A stretch of 64,000 nucleotides of DNA, from positions 1,240,001 through 1,304,000 of the forward strand of contig NC_004663.1 of assembly GCF_000011065.1 (NCBI RefSeq), written 5' to 3'. Under the pieces are notes generated by a model that worked only from the letters and a program-made list of their open reading frames with translations, searched no databases and was not told the origin of the DNA. Source of the DNA: Bacteroides thetaiotaomicron VPI-5482 (GTDB taxonomy: Bacteria; Bacteroidota; Bacteroidia; Bacteroidales; Bacteroidaceae). Positions 58,901-64,000 of this stretch are shown here, piece after piece; the stretch's first letter is position 1; every line of letters begins with the position of its first letter. The position numbers and the translations under genes were made by a program.

Positions 58901-59797
58901 TTACTCTTGAAATACCTTTTTCAGATATTCAATATTCGTTCCATAATTCTTCTTCACGTTCCTCACATCATCCTTGTCTCGTGAGCGTTCTACAACCAGC
59001 CAGCCCCTCCAGCCCATTTTGTCAAGCGTCTTTTTTACCTTATTCATATCCAGCCGCTCATTGAAAGGAAGAGTCACTCCATCCGTATCTGTACAGTGAA
59101 TCTGGCAAATTCTATTTTTTCCAAGAATCTTGAGTTCCTTACATAGATCTCTTCCATTTTCTAATGCATTCTGAAATTTAAAATAGATCTTGATACCGGG
59201 AGAATTAATCTCTTTCAATAGTTTCACTTCTTCTCTTGCATCCAATTGAGTTTCAATGCCAATTACAACTCTTTCCGAAGCAGCCATATCCCCTACTTCC
59301 TTCAGCCGTTTTATTAAAGCTGTCCGAAGTTCCGGAGTTTCCTGCCAGCCTGCTTCCACTCCACCCAAAGGGAGAAAAGCGACCTTGGCACCCATTACTT
59401 TCATTGCATCCAGACAATCCCGAACTAATTCTTTATAATTAGCACGATCTAAAAAAGACTGTCCATAAAAACCGGACATAGCAATAGAAGGAACCTCTAA
59501 ATTATAGTTCTGAGCTGTTTCACGAAATAGCTGCTGGAAATGGGGCTCACGCAATTTGTTATCGAACATTTCTCTTTTACCGAGACTACCCATATCCAAC
59601 TCGACTCCATCTCCTTTCAACTCATGCACCAATTGGAACGAACCAATCTTCTGACGTTTCAATATCATCCAGTCACATACGGCGATCTTGTAACGTTGTT
59701 TTTTTTGTTTCGATGCAGCAACAGCCAGCATTGGAAAACATTCTGCTACGATTAATATCCAAAGGATATGTTGAAATAATTTCTTTCTATTCATCAT
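58901..59797 (-). CDS. Exported sugar-phosphate-isomerase-like (AP endonuclease 2 superfamily) TIM-barrel protein
   Basis: 298 residues (or 297 from the second Met). The N-terminus is a signal peptide or anchor (HILWILIVAECFPMLAVAAS). The remainder is a xylose-isomerase-like barrel: KGDGVELDMGSLGKRE, VPSIAMSGFYGQ, GAKVAFLPLG, VIGIETQLD, ICQIHCTDTDG and WRGWLVVERSRDKDDV. The Glu, His and Asp ligands for a divalent metal are present (ETQ, HCTDTD, VERS). Export of this family is common in Bacteroides glycan loci but its substrates are mostly unknown. It sits between the uptake cassettes and the GH92 operon, alone, with a palindrome array upstream. Confidence 0.8.
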   Translation of the reverse strand: MMNRKKLFQHILWILIVAECFPMLAVAASKQKKQRYKIAVCDWMILKRQKIGSFQLVHELKGDGVELDMGSLGKREMFDNKLREPHFQQLFRETAQNYNLEVPSIAMSGFYGQSFLDRANYKELVRDCLDAMKVMGAKVAFLPLGGVEAGWQETPELRTALIKRLKEVGDMAASERVVIGIETQLDAREEVKLLKEINSPGIKIYFKFQNALENGRDLCKELKILGKNRICQIHCTDTDGVTLPFNERLDMNKVKKTLDKMGWRGWLVVERSRDKDDVRNVKKNYGTNIEYLKKVFQE

Positions 59798-59906
59798 CTT
59801 AATTATACGCTGATCGTATAAAAGACGGATGAAAGGAAACTTTGTAATCGGCTACATTCCAAATATTTAATACTAAAACGGAAAAGGGGATATTTATAAA
59901 AATAAG

Positions 59907-59985
59907 ATAATGACACTATCCTAGGTAAATGGTGTCACTATACCACTGATATAGTGTCATTATCGCAGACATATAGTGACACTAT
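59907..59985. repeat. Array of four 13-bp palindromes at exact 22-bp period
   Basis: ATAATGACACTAT (59907), ATGGTGTCACTAT (59929), ATAGTGTCATTAT (59951) and ATAGTGACACTAT (59973) start exactly 22 bp apart; consensus ATAGTG-W-CACTAT. The 9-bp spacers (cctaggtaa, accactgat, cgcagacat) are unrelated. The array lies 110 bp upstream of the exported TIM-barrel gene and 39 bp beyond the GH92 terminator. Two helical turns per unit suggests protein binding on one DNA face. The same 13+9 plan recurs with another palindrome at 2483-2539. Confidence 0.85.
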
Positions 59986-60024
59986 CTTTTTGAAAGGATT
60001 ATTCAGGTAAGATGTAAAAAAAAT

Positions 60025-60056
60025 AGGCTGCCGAACCCTGAAAAGTCCGACAGCCT
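60025..60056 (-). terminator. Terminator of the MFS-GH130-GH92 operon
   Basis: AGGCTG / CAGCCT stem (60025-60030, 60051-60056) with partial inner pairing, followed on the minus strand by A and eight Ts. 37 bp past the GH92 stop. Confidence 0.85.
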
Positions 60057-60093
60057 TGTCAACCCAAAAACGATACCTATGAAACACTGTGTG

Positions 60094-62364
60094 TTATTTC
60101 AAATCAAATATCAAGCGTTTACCATGAACAAGTTCATCGTGGGTAATGCGGTATTTATTGAACTTCTTACCATCCAATAACACCTTATTTATATAAAGAG
60201 TTTCCGATCCGGTACGATTACTCTCAATTACCAGCTCATTTTCCTTATACCATTTAGGATCCAAGCGGATCGTTACTTTATTAAATACCGGAGTAGTCAA
60301 TGCATATTCCGGCAATCCCGGACAGTCGGGATAAAAACCTATCATATTGAAAATAGCCCATGCAGACATCGTACCTGTGTCATCATTTCCAGGGATACCG
60401 TCCGGTTTGGTCGTAAAGTACTTATCCAGCAGTCGCTGTGTCTCTTTCTGTGTACGCCATTCTTCACCTTTAAAGTAAGAGAACAGATGAGCGTAAGCAA
60501 TATCCGGTTCGTTAGCCGGATCATATAGTCCTTCATCAAACACCATTTGCAGCTTATTGACAAAAGGTTTCTTTCCACCCATCAGTTTAGCCAATCCATA
60601 TACATCATGTGGTACATAGAAAGTATAATTCCAAGAATTACCTTCGTGGAAACCGGGATTCGGTTCAAAGTTCTCTCCCTGCCTCGGATTGAACGGACTG
60701 TAGAAAGTTCCGTCCGGAAGAATAGGTCGGAATGTACCGAACTCCTTACTATAATAATGCTTATATCCCAAAGAGCGTTTATAGAACATTTCCGCATCTT
60801 TCTTCTTTCCTAAAGCATCCGCAAAACGGGAAAGGGCAAAGTCTGCGATATAATATTCCAGTGCATGAGATACGGAGTTATCATATTGTTCACGAAGCGG
60901 CACGTATCCTTTTGACATATAGTCATCATTGTCCGGACGCATCAGATTTTCCGCCCCGGGTAATGTAGCCGACTTGTACATAGCTTCATAAGCCAGATCT
61001 ACGTCAAAGTCACGCAATCCTTTCATCCATGTATCCACAATCACTGGGATACTTGGATCACCTTCCATCGTAAGAGTCTCTCTTCCATACAATTCCCATT
61101 TAGGGAACCAACCATGTTCACGATACATATCGAGCATGGTACGTACCATTTCCATCTGACGTTCGGGATAAACCAAAGTCAAAAGCTGATGTACGTTACG
61201 ATATGTATCCCACAAAGAGAATACAGTATATCGGGTACCTTTCGTTGTCAGAATCTGATCGCTCTCCATAGCCGGATATTCACCATTTACATCCTGCAGA
61301 ACGTTCGGATGAATCAACAAATGATAAAGTGCCGTATAAAAAACTGTTTTCTGTGCATCCGTTCCTCCTTCTACAGTGATACGTGACAAGTCATCGTTCC
61401 ACTGTGCACGGGCATCGGAAAGCACCTGTTCAAAGTTTTTTCCCGACTGTTCTTTATCCAGATTCAAACGGGCATTCTCTATGCTTACAAAGGAAACTCC
61501 CATCTGTACTTCGACCTGTTCTCCTTCTTCTGTTTCAAAAGTGAAGTAAGCGCCCACATCGTCACCTGCTATTTCTTTTCCATAGCGGGTATACAATTTA
61601 TATTTGCCTTGGTCGCGATCCCATTCTGCTTCCACACCTGTCATCGGACGTTGCTTTTTCCAATATCCGGTTGTGGCGGGAACTTTGTTCACTCTCATCA
61701 CAAAATAGATGGGAAATACAGCTTGGGGATTATAACAGAAAGTACCCAATAGTTTCATTCCCTCTATTTCGCTGTCACTTACACGACGAAGCATGGCTCC
61801 ACTCTCATTGGTCAGGCCTTCGCCCAAATTCAGAAGTATATGACTCTCTCCTTTAGGAAAAGTGAAACGGGCAATACCTGTACGCGGAGTAGCAGAGACT
61901 TCTGTCTTTATATTATACTTCGTCAAATAATTGGAATAATAGCCGGGAGAAGCCTGTTCATCCTTATATTTGCTCCCATATTCCTTATAGTCTACATTCA
62001 GTTCTCCGGTAGTAGGCATCAGCAATAAAGAACCCAGTTCAGGACAACCGACACCACTCAGATTCACATGAGAATATCCTGTAAAGAAACAATTGGTATG
62101 TTCATAAGGCGTCGACCACCAACGTGCATCTTTATCGTATGTATTATCGGCAGAACCCATCACATTAAAAGGTACTACGGACATCATTCCATTCGGGCAA
62201 ACAGCTCCGGGATTGGTGGTGCCGAAGTTTGTCGTTCCAATAAAAGGATCTACATAGTCTATCAACAGACTCTTTTCCTTATCCATAGGGGGGGCCTTAC
62301 CCTCTCCCCCAAATACGGGGAGAAGGGTGAAAGCCAGTGTGCAAGTTAATAATATACGTCTCAT
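60094..62364 (-). CDS. GH92 exo-alpha-mannosidase
   Basis: The start is chosen at MRRILLTCTLAFTLLP (756 residues), which gives a clean signal peptide; the longer frame overlaps GH130. GH92 marks: VDPFIGTTNFGTTNPGAVCP at the N-terminal sandwich, GYSHVNLSGVGCPELGS, then the barrel with LWDTYRNVHQLLTLVYPERQ, HEGNSWNYTFYVPHD (general acid Glu) and GNDDTGTMSAWAIFNMIGFY (Asp base). Calcium-dependent, inverting alpha-mannosidase. Next to GH130 and MFS it fits trimming of N-glycan mannose, not pectin. 7 bp after the GH130 stop. Confidence 0.9.
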   Translation of the reverse strand: MRRILLTCTLAFTLLPVFGGEGKAPPMDKEKSLLIDYVDPFIGTTNFGTTNPGAVCPNGMMSVVPFNVMGSADNTYDKDARWWSTPYEHTNCFFTGYSHVNLSGVGCPELGSLLLMPTTGELNVDYKEYGSKYKDEQASPGYYSNYLTKYNIKTEVSATPRTGIARFTFPKGESHILLNLGEGLTNESGAMLRRVSDSEIEGMKLLGTFCYNPQAVFPIYFVMRVNKVPATTGYWKKQRPMTGVEAEWDRDQGKYKLYTRYGKEIAGDDVGAYFTFETEEGEQVEVQMGVSFVSIENARLNLDKEQSGKNFEQVLSDARAQWNDDLSRITVEGGTDAQKTVFYTALYHLLIHPNVLQDVNGEYPAMESDQILTTKGTRYTVFSLWDTYRNVHQLLTLVYPERQMEMVRTMLDMYREHGWFPKWELYGRETLTMEGDPSIPVIVDTWMKGLRDFDVDLAYEAMYKSATLPGAENLMRPDNDDYMSKGYVPLREQYDNSVSHALEYYIADFALSRFADALGKKKDAEMFYKRSLGYKHYYSKEFGTFRPILPDGTFYSPFNPRQGENFEPNPGFHEGNSWNYTFYVPHDVYGLAKLMGGKKPFVNKLQMVFDEGLYDPANEPDIAYAHLFSYFKGEEWRTQKETQRLLDKYFTTKPDGIPGNDDTGTMSAWAIFNMIGFYPDCPGLPEYALTTPVFNKVTIRLDPKWYKENELVIESNRTGSETLYINKVLLDGKKFNKYRITHDELVHGKRLIFDLK

Positions 62365-62371
62365 ATCCTTC

Positions 62372-63340
62372 TTAGATAATGCTCGTTCGTTTTGTAAAAT
62401 CAATTATTTCCTGGATATAGCCGAAAGCCATTCCTACAACGGTATCTGCAGCTCCATAATAAACAGCTACACGCTCACCATCCTGCAATGCCGCACATGG
62501 GAATACCACATTGGGCACATCCCCTTGAAGTTCATAAGGTGCAGCCGGACCTATCAGATATTCACGGGTACGATAAAGTACCTTTTCGGGATGATCCTTA
62601 TCGAGTATCGCCGAACCCATTGCATAACGGAAACCGTTGCAAGTAGTGATAACACCATGATAGAAAAGCAACCAGCCTTCATCAGTAAGGAAAGGTACCG
62701 AACCTGCACCAATCTTGGTACACTGCCAGGCACTTTCAGGGAAAGGAGTTACTTTCATGACACAACGGTGTTCACCCCAGTATTTCATATCCGGACTGTA
62801 GCTGATATAAATATCACCGAACGGTGTATGTCCATTGTCGCTGGGGCGACTTAACATAGCATATTTGCCATCTATCTTTTGCGGGAAAAGTACTCCATTA
62901 CGATTGAAAGGCAGGAAAGCATTCTCGCATTGGAAGAAATCTACAAAATCAAATGTATAGGCAATACCGATAGTAGGTCCATGATAGCCGTTGCACCAAG
63001 TTACCCAATAACGGTCTTCAATCCACGTAACACGCGGGTCATATTTATATTCGGATTCAATCATTTCCGTGTTACCGGCTTTGAACTGAATCGGTTCATG
63101 ACTAATATCCCAATGAATACCATCTTTACTGAATCCTGTGAAGATGTTCATCTGTACAGCTTTGTTGTCACAACGGAATACGCCGGCGAATCCATCTTTG
63201 AAAGGTACGACAGCACTGTTGAAAATACTATTGGATGAAGGAATATGATAGCGTCCGATGACCGGATTTTGCGAGTAACGCCACATTACATCTGTACATC
63301 CGACAGGACGTTCTTCCCAGGGAATTTGAATCTTATTCAT
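62372..63340 (-). CDS. GH130 beta-1,4-mannosyl-N-acetylglucosamine phosphorylase
   Basis: 322 residues, no signal peptide, so cytosolic. Five-bladed propeller with [40 protein letters not shown] (catalytic Asp in YDPR), [28 protein letters not shown] and [12 protein letters not shown], all GH130. A close B. thetaiotaomicron counterpart has been characterised as phosphorolysing Man-beta-1,4-GlcNAc to mannose-1-phosphate and GlcNAc, the N-glycan core unit. Here the preceding MFS gene would import that disaccharide and the GH92 would expose it. Confidence 0.88.
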
Positions 63341-63392
63341 AATAATTATTTATTTAGTAATTGGTTATCTATTATCACTCAAAAATAGCAAT

Positions 63393-64000
63393 TTATTTTT
63401 TCTTTTTTGAATCATCATACGTAAAAGGTATAAAATAGGTCATCAAAAAAGCAGGAATTGTTGCGATCAGTACATAGATAAAGAAACTACGGTATCCCAG
63501 TAAATCACTAAAATAGCCGCTGATCATTCCCGGAAGCATAACTCCCAGATTCATGATTCCCGAAGCAAATGCATAATGTGACATCTGATGTTTGCCAGGA
63601 GCAATCTGCTGCATCATGAACAAGGTCAGTCCGACAAATCCGAAACCATAGCCGAAATACTCCATTGTGATACATGTTCCGATCAGATAAAGACTGGTCG
63701 GCTGGACTACAGCAAGGAAAGTATAAGCAAGGAAAGGAAGGTTGAACACGCAACAAAGCATGAATAAAGTTTTCTTCAATCCATATCTGGCAACAAATAT
63801 TCCACCCAGCAATGAACCGATAACAAAGGCGGCAGAACCAAAGACGCCATTCAATGTTCCGATTTCTGTCAATGACAGCCCCAGACCTCCGACCTCTCTG
63901 GAGGCACGCAGAAACAAAGGAGCAACCTTCATTATAAATCCTTCCGCCAATCGGTAGAGAATAATGAAGAAGATATAATATACTATATGTTTTTTAGTAA
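63393..64000 (-). CDS. MFS transporter, C-terminal half (runs off the window)
   Basis: The frame is open through position 64000 with no start in the window. The visible 202 codons contain about six membrane segments (YYIFFIILYRLAEGF, GSAAFVIGSLLGGIFVARYG, LPFLAYTFLAVV, TMEYFGYGFGFVGLTLFMM, ASGIMNLGVMLPGMISGYF, FFIYVLIATIPAFLMTYFIP). DLLGYRSFF and EYFGYGFGF are AmpG/PAT-like. A likely inner-membrane importer for the mannosyl-GlcNAc disaccharide split by the adjacent GH130. 52 bp before GH130 in transcription, so co-transcribed. Confidence 0.85.
   Translation of the reverse strand, partial: TKKHIVYYIFFIILYRLAEGFIMKVAPLFLRASREVGGLGLSLTEIGTLNGVFGSAAFVIGSLLGGIFVARYGLKKTLFMLCCVFNLPFLAYTFLAVVQPTSLYLIGTCITMEYFGYGFGFVGLTLFMMQQIAPGKHQMSHYAFASGIMNLGVMLPGMISGYFSDLLGYRSFFIYVLIATIPAFLMTYFIPFTYDDSKKKK

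Noticed and set aside
59907..59985. CRISPR array
   Set aside because: Repeats are 13 bp and spacers 9 bp, far too short, and no cas genes are present; the units are palindromic sites.

Overview
The window looks like chromosomal DNA of a gut Bacteroides, very probably B. thetaiotaomicron or a close relative. The signs are SusC/SusD pairs, Bacteroides-type promoters (TTTG, 19 bp, TAnnTTTG), lipoproteins, and dense GH78/GH95/GH105/GH127/GH140/GH141/GH142-143/GH28/GH43/PL1/GH92/GH130 content. From memory, gene order and domain content match the B. thetaiotaomicron rhamnogalacturonan-II (RG-II) locus and the start of its N-glycan locus (about BT_0998 to BT_1034). That equivalence is recalled, not computed. 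If it is right, most enzymes here are already described, so I concentrated the hunt on non-coding structure, remnants and odd domains.

Layout. 0-5.2 kb: the 3' part of a PAS histidine kinase, a GNAT acetyltransferase and a MacB/FtsX-type ABC permease. 5.4-11.6 kb: a minus-strand operon GH127-GH141-GH78 with a strongly structured leader. 11.7-16.8 kb: unrelated genes (DUF5131 protein, nitroreductase, head-GIN protein, esterase, PyrD-like flavoprotein). 17.0-26.1 kb: a plus-strand operon GH95-GH105-GH140-(GH78+sialidase-fold). 26.2-29.9 kb: a fimbrillin-like lipoprotein, an SDR and a patatin. 30.1-43.4 kb: a minus-strand enzyme block (PL1, DUF3826, GH43, GH143-GH142, GH78, GH28, pectin methylesterase). 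43.6-58.4 kb: two paralogous three-gene uptake cassettes (surface glycan-binding protein, SusC, SusD). 58.9-59.8 kb: an exported TIM-barrel protein. 60.1-64.0 kb: GH92, GH130 and an MFS transporter that runs off the window, i.e. the start of an N-glycan (mannosyl-GlcNAc) pathway.

How it works together. Two outer-membrane SusCD systems would import RG-II. Periplasmic enzymes, mostly with type I signal peptides (GH105 and GH43 are lipoproteins), would remove the side chains: GH95, GH141, GH78 and GH140 for chain A; GH127 for aceric acid; GH78+sialidase-fold for the Rha-Kdo chain; GH143-GH142 for the Ara-Dha chain. Methylesterase, PL1, GH28 and GH105 would then open the homogalacturonan backbone. 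No HTCS or sigma/anti-sigma regulator lies in the window.

The most unusual non-coding signal is a pair of short arrays (2483-2539 and 59907-59985). Each is built of roughly 13-bp palindromes separated by 9 variable bases, a 22-bp period. The palindrome differs between the two arrays, and each array lies about 30-50 bp beyond an intrinsic terminator. Other points worth checking are a 12-bp inverted repeat ending 2 nt before the GH127 start codon, three gene remnants (transposase, PD-(D/E)XK nuclease, TIM-barrel isomerase-like), a PyrD-like protein lacking key orotate-binding residues, and a free-standing DUF3826 protein homologous to the C-terminal domain of the methylesterase.
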